DNA of 64,000 nt, taken from the NCBI GenBank assembly GCA_037903355.1, contig JBAJFE010000005.1:3162001-3226000 (forward strand). The letters are read 5' to 3'. A program made the position numbers and the translations under genes. Source of the stretch: Trichuris trichiura. Taxonomy: Eukaryota; Nematoda; Enoplea; Trichinellida; Trichuridae. Shown piece after piece: positions 15,505 through 26,719 of the stretch. The notes beneath the pieces are model-generated. The model did not search any database. It saw only the letters and a program-made list of their open reading frames with translations, and was not told the DNA's origin. Each line of letters begins with the position of its first letter. The first letter of the stretch is position 1.

Positions 15505-16234
15505 CGGATAACGAGGGCTGCTTGTATATATATATATATATATATATATTCGAATCTTGGTACTACAGAATCTAGCTACGAGATAAGGACATCAATGAGA
15601 CTGCGCTTGTCCAATGGGGTTAGGCATCAGAGTTTGGGCCGTTCTATACAAGAAAGGATGAAAGTAAGATGCTGTTTTCTTCAACGCCTTGGAAACACCT
15701 TCCTTTAGTGAGCTAAGCGATGTACTGGTGCGAGGAATGGGTACAGAGCAGCGGAAATATAAAATACACAGGCACACTTAAGCATAAATAGTGAACATCA
15801 CACAAGACACATCCACGTCTACGACAGAAACGTTTGGCGCATCAGGAATCAATTTACGCACTTTCTGCACGTGGGCGCAGATCTCCCAGTCTTAAAGTTT
15901 CTTGAACTTGTTGGTAACAAAGCTTCTCGCCTTAAAATGTTAGTCTTCACAGCTGTCGGAGCTTTATTTAAAAACACTGTTATAGGGAACTGTCCCACCC
16001 TTTTCTTCGCTTCATCGAATAAGTCTTGTAGCGGCTTCAACGAAGCCGTTATTCTTCGTGTAACCATGATGCCACGTTCCATGGATGGATCGTATCCAGC
16101 AATCATATCCTTCAGGAACTGTGCTTGCCGGAAAATAGCAAGCGGTGCGCATGTTTTTGTGAAAAGATGACGTCACTATTTCACGCCGGACGAACCGCGT
16201 TGTATAGAATCCGCGGATAACGAGGGCTGCTTGT
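15500..16234. repeat. 709-bp unit bounded by direct repeats
   Basis: The non-TA word atccgcggataacgagg (continuing ggctgcttg, then TA) starts at 15500 and again at 16209; each copy is about 26 nt before running into a TA tract. It includes the palindrome TCCGCGGA. Between the copies lie normal-composition sequence and a - strand open frame (15849-16106). Could be two termini of a nonautonomous element or a tandem-duplication scar. Confidence 0.6.
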
Positions 16235-16270
16235 ATATATATATATATATAGTATATATATATATATATA

Positions 16271-16315
<45 letters not shown>

Positions 16316-16316
<1 letters not shown>

Positions 16317-16363
16317 TTAGTCATTGTATAGTATGCCTAGAAAATGCGTAAAATATTAAGTGT

Positions 16364-16405
<42 letters not shown>

Positions 16406-16453
16406 ACACTTCATATTTTACGCATTTTCTAGGCATACTTTACAAAGACTAAT
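16316..16453. mobile_element. foldback (MITE-like) hairpin around a TA run
   Basis: Left arm 16316-16370 and right arm about 16400-16453 are near-perfect reverse complements (about 54 bp, a few mismatches and small indels), with a TA run at the tip. The ends read attagtc and gactaat. No transposase frame is inside, so if mobile it is nonautonomous. Confidence 0.6.
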
Positions 16454-17068
16454 GGCGAACCGAGAAAGTATTAAATCGACTCTTTTCACATATGCACCTG
16501 CAGGCCTACAGTGGCGACATCTAGAGAACAAACTGCGTTGTCATTCGCTAATTTATCGACTATACTTTTCTTATGTCTCGGTTTAAGGTTAGGTAAGCGC
16601 GAAACACGATATCCAACAGGGACGTTGGACATTGAACCTTGCTGGCTATGGCGTTCTAGCCTACCTTAAGCCTAAGTGAAAGTACAAGGACAGCGTAGCC
16701 CTTTCCAAAGAAAAAAGCAGACCATTCTGTCCCACTGTAGTTTTGAGGAGTCGTACGCGACAGGACCATAAAATTCTTCACTTTCCAGGATATAATTTAC
16801 GCTTTGCCGAAATGCTATTTTTGGCGTTGTATGTAACGCGTAGGTGCTGCACATAATGCTTAGGCAAAGTACACAGCATACTAAAGTAATATAGAAGCTT
16901 CTTACTTCGCCTAGAAACGGCGTGCGCTCTAAAAGAGCAGGCATTTCACAAAGTGCCTGAAACCTATACGCACATACATACATGCATATATACATATACA
17001 TATATATATTTATATATTTCCGTAATCTGAACTACCCCTCCCTCGACGCGTTCAGATTAGGGAGGTTT

Positions 17069-17118
<50 letters not shown>

Positions 17119-17360
17119 AAACATATAGTAATACATAGTAAAAAATGTAAATAAATAAGTAAAATGTAAATTATGTAAAAAAAAGAAATGTAAAATGTAA
17201 AAAATGTAAAAAAATGTAAAAAATGTAAAAAGAAATGTAAAAAAATGTAAAAAGAAATGTAAAATGTAAAAAATGTAAAAAATGTAAATAAAATGTAAGT
17301 AAATGTAGTAAAACATATATATATATATAAGGAATAACAGTAAAAATATATATATATATA

Positions 17361-17415
<55 letters not shown>

Positions 17416-17882
17416 GTATATATATATATATATACACTAAAACCTTTCTAATTAGGACTTAAGAAACAAAGTGGATAGTAGGAAGAGACTGCATTGGTCG
17501 GCTATCACTATGAACGACTGACAGACAAAATTAGCATTAACATTCATTTCAGCGATGATACTTATGCGTAAGACATCTTTTAAAAAACAATCGACTTTTA
17601 TAAAAAATTACAAAGACCAAATGGGAACTACCGTCAATTCGGTGAAAAGCAAATTTGTCTTCAACAAAGAAGGAATACATAAATCTAATTAGGTTTTAAA
17701 ATTGCTCGTCAAGCAGCATTCGTTGAATTAAGCTCATGCAAATATTCCGCGATTCAAAAGGACGAAAGAGCTCGGCTGTTTTGAATTACCAAAGGAACGG
17801 TTAAAACGGAAGCAATAAATTGCCGCGCTAACGAGCGGACTTCACTTCGAATTAAGCAGGTGCCAATTGGATACTTGCAAAA

Positions 17883-18614
17883 ATGATGCTATTGCTTGTC
17901 GCCTTGCTTTGTATAAGTTCAGTTGAAAGCTTATACAAGTGTCCACAATTTACTACCGAGTGGGATAGTGGACCCATAGTTTCCGAGTGCAACACAGGTA
18001 AAAGCTGATCCTTTTCAACTACTTCTAATGGCCGAAGTGTGACATGCAGACAAAGTTCACACTCTTAAAATCGTAAACATCTCCGTCTTGAATGATCACA
18101 AAGGATACCAGTATCCGATAAACTTAAAACAGACGGTAGTGTTCAAAATGGACGTGGTCAACTATGGAACCGAAGTCACACCGAACCTTGCCTACATAGA
18201 TATCGAAGGGTACGCTCAAGTGGTATATTTTAACTGCAGGTGGTATCCATTTCCCACCTACGGATTCCTGTAAGTACCTATGCGCATTCTATAAAAGCTC
18301 TCTGCGCGACATTCTTTTTCATTAAGTGATGGAATCACATTCCCCTGTGATGGTTGTCCCGTGAAGCCTGGAAATGGTACATTCACATTGACCGCAAACC
18401 TGGCATGGGCGACCTATGGAGCATTAAACTATATGCCTGACGGGGTGAATGGCAGACGCATGTTGAATTGTAATTTTTCAAAAATTAACGACCCTATCTT
18501 CAGGATCTTTTTGCGGTGAATATCGCTTTAGCGGACGAACGGGATCGTTCAAAAGAATTGGCCTGTGTACGCATAGAGACAATTGTCGGACCAAGTACGT
18601 TCGAAAGAACCTAA
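17883..18614 (+). CDS. ML-domain (GM2-activator-like) secreted protein B
   Basis: Four exons (17883-17997, 18050-18269, 18327-18444, 18504-18614) join to 187 aa. Signal peptide MMLLLLVALLCISSVES. Landmarks: SECNT, LKIVNISVLND, NCRWYPFPTYGF, CDGCPVKPGNGTFTLT, FAVNIALADE and LACVRIETIV. The cysteine pattern matches copies A and C, and exon 2 is again 220 nt. One N-glycosylation site (NGT) lies in the CPVKPG loop. It sits right after the repeat block and is preceded by the shared upstream block (about 17793-17855). Lipid carriage is inferred from the family. Confidence 0.85.
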
Positions 18615-19136
18615 TCGGCCAATATACACACGAGCTCGTCGTCAACTTTTACCAAACTCGAAAACACCATTAAATAACTGCTGTTGAATCATTACTTCAG
18701 CTAAGGAAGCTAGCGCGCCCAACAAAAATATTAACGAAGAATAATTGGTTCGATCGCTTTGGCATATTGCCAACAATCACTACTATAATTTCTTTTTTAA
18801 ATATCTAACAGTAGCCCGCGTTTCGCGAGTTAACATTGACAATTAAACCAGTGGAATATTAAGCAAAGAGAGACAACTTGAAAAGGAGTCTCCAGACGAT
18901 AAAGAGAAGTTGGTAAGAGCGCTGCCGACTAAAAATTCAAAAATGCGAACCCATTTAAGGTCAGTCTGCGAAGCGCGGTTAGTTAACATTGCGCCTCCCT
19001 AGAATTACTGGAAAAAATGCATCTTACTGAATATATCTAACTGCCGCGAAACGAGCTGTGCTCAACAAGTAATGGAGAATATATTTAAAAAAGATAGTAG
19101 TTGGCCTACCTGTTTATGCAGCGTATGTTGAGTATA
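18615..19136. other. intergenic region, nothing recognised
   Basis: No coding frame with splice or family support. Lies between the GM2A-like B stop (+) and the 3' end of the - strand gene at 19137-19487. Confidence 0.4.
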
Positions 19137-19487
19137 TCACTTCAACTGTCGGTTGTCTGTACTGTTCTTCTTCTTCTTCTTCTGCCGAGTCGGTTCTTGC
19201 AACGGAGGTGGACCGGCAGCCATAAATTTGCAAACCAATAGCTGCCCCAAAAGGTCATTGACTGTTCCAGTTTCATTGTTACTCGAAAAATGCTCGTTGC
19301 CACTGAGATCCATTGGGAAAAGAATGCGACGCTTCTCTTTACGCAACAATTCCGATATACTGCAAAAGAAGAGAGAGAAAATCGTATGCAAATTTACGAA
19401 CTATCATTCCTACCTGTCGTATATGTCGTCCGTGTCTGCTCGCTCCATACTGTACGAGGATTCGATCGACTTTGATTTCCTAAACAT
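19137..19487 (-). CDS. unrecognised 98-aa intracellular protein with Lys tract
   Basis: Two exons (19414-19487 and 19137-19359) separated by a 54-nt intron (GTAGGA...TTTGCAG) join to 98 aa. No signal peptide. Sequence runs MFRKSKSIESSYSMERAD, DIYDSISELLRKEKRRI, then LLGQLLVCKFMAAGPPP and a KKKKK stretch near the C-terminus, a possible nuclear-localisation signal. The joined frame keeps an amphipathic EL-LRKEKRR helix across the junction, which argues that the splice is real. Antisense to the surrounding ML array and clearly not an ML protein. Function unknown. Confidence 0.55.
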
Positions 19488-20483
19488 TATACGCTGCCTT
19501 AGAAGGGCAAAGTGATGTTCAAACAGCGAGTGGGAGTTGCAAAATCAGTCGAAAAGCATTGCGCAGCTTACTCGATAACGGCGGCACTTTGCTCTGCCGA
19601 CTTCCGCGACAGAGTTTTAACATTTTTACTCGTTGACGCTTTTTGTGCTGCCCATTTGCAAAACGAGCAGAGCAAAAGCAATGCCAAAGCGCAAGGAACC
19701 AAAATTGTCAAAATAGGCTCCATACGTTACCGAATCGTGAATTTCTTTAGCCAAACGTAAACAGATTATACAGCGACGTTGGAAAGTTTAAAGTAGAGCA
19801 ATTCGAACTAAGAAAAATGCTTTATGCCACCTTGGCAGTCGTATACTGTAACCCAGTTGCGCCATAAGGCTACGATGTTCTTGTTTCAATCGAATTTTGG
19901 TAGAACTGTACATTTCAAGCTTTGTACTATGCCTTGGCTAAAATAAAACGTATTCAGCTTTGTTCTTACTAAACTGTTTCGGGATATCTAAGTTTCAAAG
20001 CGGCCTTAATCATAATTACTCCCTTAAAAGGGGTAAAGGTTAAAGGCTGAAGAGTAGCTAACATGTCAATCTGTACAAAAAGTAGCACATTTGCCTTCGG
20101 AGACGAAAGACGAGCAAACAACGTTCCTATCGCCTACTTTGCGACGGAATTGCTTTACCGTTGAATTGTACGGCAAAAAGTAGAACAAGCGAGGCTAATT
20201 CTGGATTGCAATTGATCATTGGCGGTCACGCCACGAAGCGATTAACGCATTAGCAATAAGATAAGGTAGCAAGCAGCCCTTAACGATGCATATAGCAATG
20301 ACGTCATCAATTTGAACTGCACTCGCTGATAGAAATGTGGCGTGATCGGAAGGAACAACAACTTTCTGACACTTTCGGCTAATTTGTCAAAAACGCGCCA
20401 AAAGTGGAAGCAATAAATTGCCACGTCGGAGAATGAAGCTCAGTGTGACCTTAGGGAGAAGAGCGGATTGGCTGATTGTCAGA
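19488..20483. other. intergenic region before GM2A-like C
   Basis: Holds an 82-codon open frame at about 19512-19760 divergent from the - strand gene (unsupported), a TGACGTCA at 20299, and the shared upstream block at about 20393-20443 next to the following gene. Confidence 0.4.
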
Positions 20484-21186
20484 ATGTTGCTGAGCACTCT
20501 TGTCGCCTCGCTTTGCTTAGGCTTAATTCAAGCTAGATGTAGCGATCCCGACGGTACGGACGAAAAGCTTTTCTTCTCGGAATGCAACAAAGGTAAAATA
20601 GCACTGCTTCCCCTTTTTCGCTCATACAAACAAAATAACGACATGAAGGCAAAAGTCACAGTCTTAAAATTACAAACGTTGTCATTCTGAACGAGCACGG
20701 CGAAAAGAACTACCCGATCAACATGAAAAGACTGATGAACCTTAAAGTCGACTCGATCAACAAAGGATCAACCTTAAATTCAATAATTGCCGATATAGAC
20801 CTTCAATACTACGGCAGTATACTGTGGGGCCCATGCGGCTGGCACGGAGTTCCCACTTTCGGATTGCTGTAAGTCGATGCGGAATTTACATATATGCTCG
20901 ATAGGTAACCCTTTTCTTGAAGACACGGAATTAAGGAATGCTATAATTGCCCGGTGAAACCTGGAAACAACACTCTCGAACTGCGCTACGACTTCAGCCC
21001 ATACGAGCCGCTGATAAGAACATTGGCCGGCGGGGTGAGCAACCATGTTCCTCGTCTACATAACTTATTCAAAATTAAGAGTGCTACTTGCAGGGTGTCT
21101 ATGCCATGAACATAGCTCTACGTGACGGAGAAAATCCCAAAACTGAGATAGGCTGTCTACGTGTAGAATCGAAGATCAGCAACTGA
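20484..21186 (+). CDS. ML-domain (GM2-activator-like) secreted protein C
   Basis: Four exons (20484-20592, 20649-20868, 20923-21034, 21094-21186) join to 177 aa. I chose the ATG at 20484 (MLLSTLVASLCLGLIQA) because it aligns with copy A; an in-frame ATG at 20433 would add 17 polar residues before the signal peptide. Landmarks: FSECNK, LKITNVVILNE, GPCGWHGVPTFG, CYNCPVKPGNNTLELRYDF, VYAMNIALRDGE and IGCLRVESKI. Exon 2 is 220 nt as in A and B. Intron 1 ends CATGAAG, a weak acceptor fixed by homology with A and B. AATAAA at 21423-21428. Confidence 0.85.
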
Positions 21187-22952
21187 ACCTGCCGCAATGT
21201 GGACGACCGACCTACAATCGACCTGAGTACGCCAACTTTCACCAAACGTACAACAAGCGCTATTTCGTCACTTTTATGCAAATTAAATTCATTACACACT
21301 AAGCCTTAAACATAAGTCGGATCATTACCCGCCGCACATGCTTGTATGTGGATCTGCTTAAAGCGCTGAAAAAGAAAGGTAACAGAAAGGAGCATTAATG
21401 TTAATGGTAATAAGAATAAGGAAATAAAACTTCGAAAAGCCTATGTTATAACAGGACGGATAACAAATGAGAAAACGTCAACTGATCCCGCGCTTGTCAC
21501 AAACCGTTATAGCGCAAACAGTTCTTTATTTAATGACGTACTATTTTGCTCAAACAAAGGCAACCTATTCGCCACTGCAGCTTTGCACTGCAGCGCTCAA
21601 TAGCGTACCAACGCCGCAGTTACGTTGGAAGGAATTTTTAAAAAAATACTGCAACTTATGCGTTAAAAAAGGGAGAACAACGTAGAGAAGTTTACTAATT
21701 TGAAACAAATCGGCTATTCAAAAAAGACCAAATTGGTCTTGTCGATTACGCGTTTCGACGCTAAAGAAATGCAGGTTCCTTACCGACAAGCACGCGACCA
21801 TCGTCTTCTGCCCAAACTGAGAAGCATTTCGACTATTTTTTTCTGCCCTTACCCAAGCCTACGTCGAAATATAAGCTCTAAGTTTAGGCTTAAGCTTAGG
21901 CAAGGACAGAATAGACTGTTTGACAGATCTACAGTACGACAGTGAAAGAGATGCTATCTGATGAAAAACATTTTTTTATCGATTAGCTTTGGTAAAGCTA
22001 TTGAATACGCTGAAGTGACAACCACCGATGCTGCTGGGTGTTATACTGCGAAGTTGTTCTTGCAAGAAACAGACGTCAAACAAGTCAGCTAACAACTAAA
22101 TAACGTCTTTAGACGATATTACAGTAACTTACGTTCTAAGACGGACAGGTTCAGAGCTTTCGCGCCTCGTCTTCGACTAAGGAAAAGCAAAAGCCTTGAA
22201 CCCATCGTACTATATTTTTATTTCGTTAAAAAGGGAAAACACTACGATATTCTTTACGAGTAAGGGCCCGTTCGGTAAGCTGACAAGTCGGTTTTTAAAC
22301 AAAGCTCATTTTAAATTCAAATTTTGATTCAAACCTACAGTATCCCTAGTTTGTGATAAGCAGGTTGATTGTAAACGGTATAAAAAATAGCGCGCAAGTT
22401 TTAGCATACTTTGACGACTCGGAACGATTTGACTGAATATCATTTAAAGCGTTTTAAACATAATTACGAAGAAACGACTTTCTAAACGTAACCAAAGCTT
22501 AGCGGTTGCACCGCGAGAAATGAAACCGCCTAAAACGAAGGAAAAACTGCTTTTTTTTGTTTTCACATTTGAACATAATGTATAGTTGCTTGAAGCGTAA
22601 GAAACCGAGTTGATAATGAAGCAAAGTTATTCTAATAACCAAATTCCATTATGCGAGCTATGCGGCTGCACCTTATGCGATGGAATCAGCCGAACGTTTT
22701 ACGTCGCTGTGGAAAAACCTTCATTTCAACATGGAACGTAAAAGGCGCAGCTTTAAGAAAAGTATGCTGTCACTGCAGCGGCAATACGTACATTGTATCT
22801 AAAGCTGAACAAATAGTCGCATCGGCGCGGAAAGCGTCGCCCCGAATTTCAGACGAATTATAGGAATGTAAAACGTTGGCACCGCCCTAACACGGCGCAG
22901 CTCTCATTTGATGTCATAGTAACAGAGCGGAATATAGAAAAAACTCAACAAA
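21187..22952. other. intergenic region before the DNase II-like gene
   Basis: Octamer at 21276 and a poly(A) signal at 21423. Open frames at 21467-21685, 21700-21945 and 22651-22863 have no family, signal-peptide or splice support. Confidence 0.4.
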
Positions 22953-24586
22953 ATGAGGCTTTATTTTTTGGTCGTCTTTTTCGCAAGCTTTTTTCCGTAC
23001 ACGCAAACCGCTGTAGAATATAGCTGCCGAGGTGAACGCCCCGAAGATATTTTGGATTGGTAAGCATTATACCGCTTAACTAAGCAATACAAATGCTGGT
23101 TGAGACTTCCGCTTAGGTTTATTCTTTACAAGCTACCAAAGAGAAGCGACGACGGACTGTACAATGGAAATGGTTTCGTTTTCATCGACTCGTCAAAGAC
23201 GAACACTTTCTGGACACCTTCAAAGGTCGGAATTGACCAGAAGGACCAAATGCTTTACACAACGTTGAACCTTTATTTTGGGGCTTCGGAAAAGGAGAAG
23301 CAAAATTCGCTGGCACTTTTCTACAGCGACTTTCCGCCCTATTTTAGAACCAAAATTCCAAAACAAAACGGAAAAGGTAGGCCTATCGCTTTGTTTACTT
23401 AACAAAAGCGAAGCACAGCCATTGACAGGCATAATTCTTGCTTATGGCGGCAAATCGGCCTTGTGGATTGTGCATAGCATTCCTCGCTTCCCCAACTATC
23501 AATACAGCTGGCCAAATTTGGCCAATCCCGATGCCCACATGGCAGTCTGCCTAAGTATACCGATCGATGATGTTGGAAAAGTAAGTAAGTAACAAACAAC
23601 CGCACTCTCTTCTCTTTCGCGCTTGTGTTTTGTACAATTGATTGGTTATTCAGCCAGACAGCTTGTCTATCAAGATCCCGTTATTTTCTTTCAAAATGTC
23701 CCAGAAGTTTGGCGGTCAAAAGACGTAAAGGTGCTGCTTAGAGACAAAAAGAAAACCAACGAACCTTTTTTCAAAGAGCTCGATTCCGTTAGTACAATCG
23801 GCGGGACAAAGCTGTTTGTAGTGTCAAGGTTACCGACCGGAAAGAGCGGTAAGCTGCTCGAGAAGCCAAAAGCGAGGCCTAAGGATGAGAAAAAAATTTT
23901 GAAGACTTCTACGCTGACGAATTGGCACCCAAGGCTAAGAGTTCATTTGTAGTATGGGCAAAGCTGACCTACCCATGCAAAATGATGCAAAATATATGCG
24001 GAAGAAAATACAAAGTTGAAAACTTACTTGACCAAGTGGACATAGCTGTCCCGGAGCATACTGTCGTCTGGAAGGACTACGCGGATGGACAAGATTGCTC
24101 GAAGGTAACGTCGCCGCTCGAATTTGAACTCTGCCCGGTAATTTTGGTCCATCTTTCTAAAATATGTCAAAAGGTATTTTGCAATTTACAGATATTCCAA
24201 CAAATTGCGTCCGCAAAAGGTACCTGTCCAAAACCGGACTATCAATGGCAATTGCTGCGCTGGCATTTCGCCGGTACTTTTGCCTTTGTTCTTACGCAAA
24301 CAATAACCAATGGTTTTCTATAAACAGAAAGTTTGAAAGTCTACAATGAAAACGACGGAGCTTCTTGGGCGCTGTCACGCAATCACGAAGGCTATTGGTG
24401 CTACACCGACTTCAATCGCCACGTTAGCTATTGGTCTAGCTTAACTTATATATAACATACAGAGCATTATATTTCCAGAAAAAACAAATGGAGCAAAGTG
24501 GAGGAAGCGTCTGCATGCTTAACGAAGGTGTATGCAAACTGTTCAAGCTAGCTGTACAAAAAACAAAAATGAAGCGCTGCGTTTAA
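22953..24586 (+). CDS. DNase II-like secreted protein, C-terminal catalytic motif lost
   Basis: Eight exons (22953-23059, 23117-23376, 23414-23584, 23654-23848, 23890-24137, 24192-24219, 24328-24422, 24479-24586) join to 403 aa. Signal peptide MRLYFLVVFFASFFPYTQT. DNase II is a lysosomal or secreted acid endonuclease with a pseudodimeric phospholipase-D-like fold. Visible family blocks: YSCRGE, DWFILYKLPK, the N-terminal-half motif WIVHSIPRFPN, ARQLVYQDP-like block, NFEDFYADELAPKAKSSFVVW, then WALS and FNRH and SGGSVC near the end. The family's C-terminal catalytic block is usually DHSKW; here the aligned residues are NDGASW, so both the His and the Lys are gone. Activity is therefore doubtful. 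Introns 2 and 4 are only 37 and 41 nt and exon 6 is 28 nt; the phases force these boundaries. Confidence 0.85.
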
Positions 24587-25191
24587 CATGGAATTTACAA
24601 CAAATCAATTTTGCTAGTTTGAAGGAAGAAAGATCGAAACTAAAGTATACCCAAGTATACTGCGATAAACTCTTTTCGGAAGTGTTGCTTTTAGACGAAC
24701 ATATAAAACTAAACGTGCAACGATGAAAACGAATTTGTCAGACGCGGACGCAACATTGAGCATTGCATACGGCTTTTAAATTAAATCATAACAAGTTACT
24801 ACAAAAATTAGAAAAGCAGGTATAGTTTACGGTAGAATTTATTCACTAGCAACGAACAAGCAAATTAGGTCCGTAATTTTATGACATTTTATTGCGTTTT
24901 TGCCACCCAAAATTGCACCAATCAAAGCCAGGCCGGAAAAAAAATTAAACGCGCGGACGCATCTCTATACGAGTCTGGTTTCAGCGCGGGAAACAATGCC
25001 TTAACCAAAATGCTCGTCCGGGGCACTCTTCAAGCTTAAAGTTCCGAAGGCGCCAACGCAGTTGGCGGTTGCCTCCGACGTCAACGACTGAAAGTGGGGT
25101 AAAACTTTCGGCGGAGAGTGTGAACAAACTTATAGGACGAATGACAGCGAAATGGAACGTAATCAATGGAGCTTGAGGATCAACAATGAGG
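24587..25191. other. convergent 3' region
   Basis: Lies between the DNase II-like stop (+) and the TMED stop (-). TTTATT at 24888-24893 and 24838-24843 read AATAAA on the - strand and are candidate poly(A) signals for the TMED gene. Confidence 0.45.
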
Positions 25192-26152
25192 TCAAAAACC
25201 CTGCCTGAGCAGCCGGCCAACCTTTGAGTTGTCTTCAAACAAACTTCGAATGATGTAAATCTAAACAAGGCAAACGGTTGGCTGACATTCGGCGTGCGCG
25301 TCGTCTGCGAGTGCCAAATTGTACGGTCCCTATTTGTACTTAAACAATGGAGGACAAACAGGCTTACCTGCAAACCGCCAACGATCAATAAGGACGACAT
25401 GTTGAACATTGACCAAAAGTTGACTCTGTTCAACTTTTCGTCCATTAACAAACGATCGCGAGTCTCGTGAGCCCTCGCCAAAGCTTGGAAGCGTTCAGCC
25501 GCTGTCAGCTTTTGTCGAAGCCTTTGAAGACGCTCCTATTTTGTCAACAGCTTTGTGAAAACCTTTTTTTTTAAAGCGAAAGTATACTTTGAGAACTTCG
25601 GAAAACAATCCAACGTGAGTAACGATGCCCGTAGGATCATTCAAAGCGCTTGTGCCGAAATCGTCGGTTGTGCCGTCGGCGCGAAGTAGCTCAACTTGAA
25701 AGAAGACGGTCTTTGCCGTTTGGTAGCTGAACGTATTGTCGAAACAAATTTGGTAATCGCCTTTCATGTGGAGGTCTATTCTGGAACATTCGGTTACAAA
25801 CATGGGAAGGGGGACAGATTGGTTATTGAATAACTCACTGGTAACTACCTTCCGACTTGCGCGTATCCTGAGCGACCACGTCAGCTTTGGGATCCAGCAC
25901 AAGCACATTGATGTCAAGATCACCGCCGTAGAGCACCTTTAAAGTGATTTGCGTATTAAGAAAGCTTAAATAGCGTTTTGGCATGCAACCAACCTGGTAA
26001 TCGAAAACCATTGTCGTGTAATTGTCTTCGCGAACAGATTCGAAGAAGCATTGCAAACGAGAAGCCGGTATGACAATAGAAAAAGACTCTTCGCGACCAA
26101 CAGTTCTGCACGTTATAAATAAAAGAAATACCAATACGCCAAGCACGTTCAT
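25192..26152 (-). CDS. p24/TMED family cargo receptor (TMED1/5-like)
   Basis: Five exons (25994-26152, 25849-25936, 25624-25775, 25368-25535, 25192-25260) join to 211 aa, the usual p24 length. Type I membrane protein of the early secretory pathway that cycles between ER and Golgi in COPII and COPI vesicles. Signal peptide MNVLGVLVFLLFITCRTVG; GOLD domain with the conserved cysteines in LQCFFESV and YQICFDNTFS; coiled coil RLQRLRQKLTAAERFQ; then LNRVNFWSMFNMSSLLIVG starting the membrane span. The short cytosolic tail is RSLFEDNSKVGRLLRQGF, with the aromatic pair seen in p24 COP-binding tails. The third exon begins after AATAG rather than the nearer CAG, because only that keeps the frame. Confidence 0.92.
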
Positions 26153-26719
26153 TGTCGAGCCGCAGCCCTTTTGTCGGAATGACTAGAAACGAAAAGATAA
26201 ATTACCGAGCGAAATCAGAATTTGAAAAATTTTATTTCGGCAAGCAAACGGCAACTTTGCGCAACCGCCTACACTTTATCTTTCCAATTTCCGTCAAGCT
26301 GTCCTCAAAAATGTACAGTATAAGGATGCGCAGGTTAGAAAAATCCGGAATCGCCAAGCTCGGTGTACTCATTGTTTTCCGAGCGTTCTCGTGAACGACA
26401 TAAAGCTAAATTGCAAGAAAAATTCAATTTCGTGAAGTCACCTTCCAACGAGAATGGCAATAGCTCATTAACGCGTACCACCGCATCAGAAAAAAACTTT
26501 ACCCTACGTGCATGGCTAAAAAGTCAAAATTGATAGCAAAAATAAGATGCCAGCAATAGCGTAATTTTTCGCCAATGTAAAGCTCGCCATTCCGCGCAAT
26601 TAAGCTACTAAGCAGCTTTCCATAGCAAATAGTAAAACGCGCAAAGCAGACAGTGCGACTGGAAAACGACAGAACATTTCATGAAAAAATTTTATTTCGA
26701 TAAGACTACTAAAAAGCAG
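26153..26719. other. region between TMED start and NCS stop
   Basis: An 80-codon + strand frame starts at 26152, opposite the TMED start, with no support. TTTATT at 26691-26696 is the probable - strand poly(A) signal of the calcium-sensor gene, 24 nt past its stop. Confidence 0.5.

Larger units (their letters stand above)
15451..17435. repeat. microsatellite and foldback block
   Basis: Contains TA runs at 15451-15500, 15525-15550, about 16233-16312, 16369-16400, 17072-17115 and 17346-17432, an AAATGTAAA-type run (about 17140-17310), a direct repeat 709 bp apart and a foldback element. It separates GM2A-like copies A and B. Open frames inside the TA and AAATGTAAA runs are artefacts of low complexity. 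A frame at 15849-16106 (-) is compositionally normal but unrecognised. Confidence 0.8.

Noticed and set aside
15451..17435. CRISPR-like array
   Set aside because: Repeats are simple TA or AAATGTAAA tracts without unique spacers, and the genome is eukaryotic.
17171..17437. Tyr/Ile- and Phe-rich open frames
   Set aside because: Translations of TA and AAATGTAAA microsatellites.
24981..25481. 166-codon - strand frame starting in the TMED membrane exon
   Set aside because: It is read-through of the TMED intron; a splice to 25192-25260 yields the expected p24 tail.
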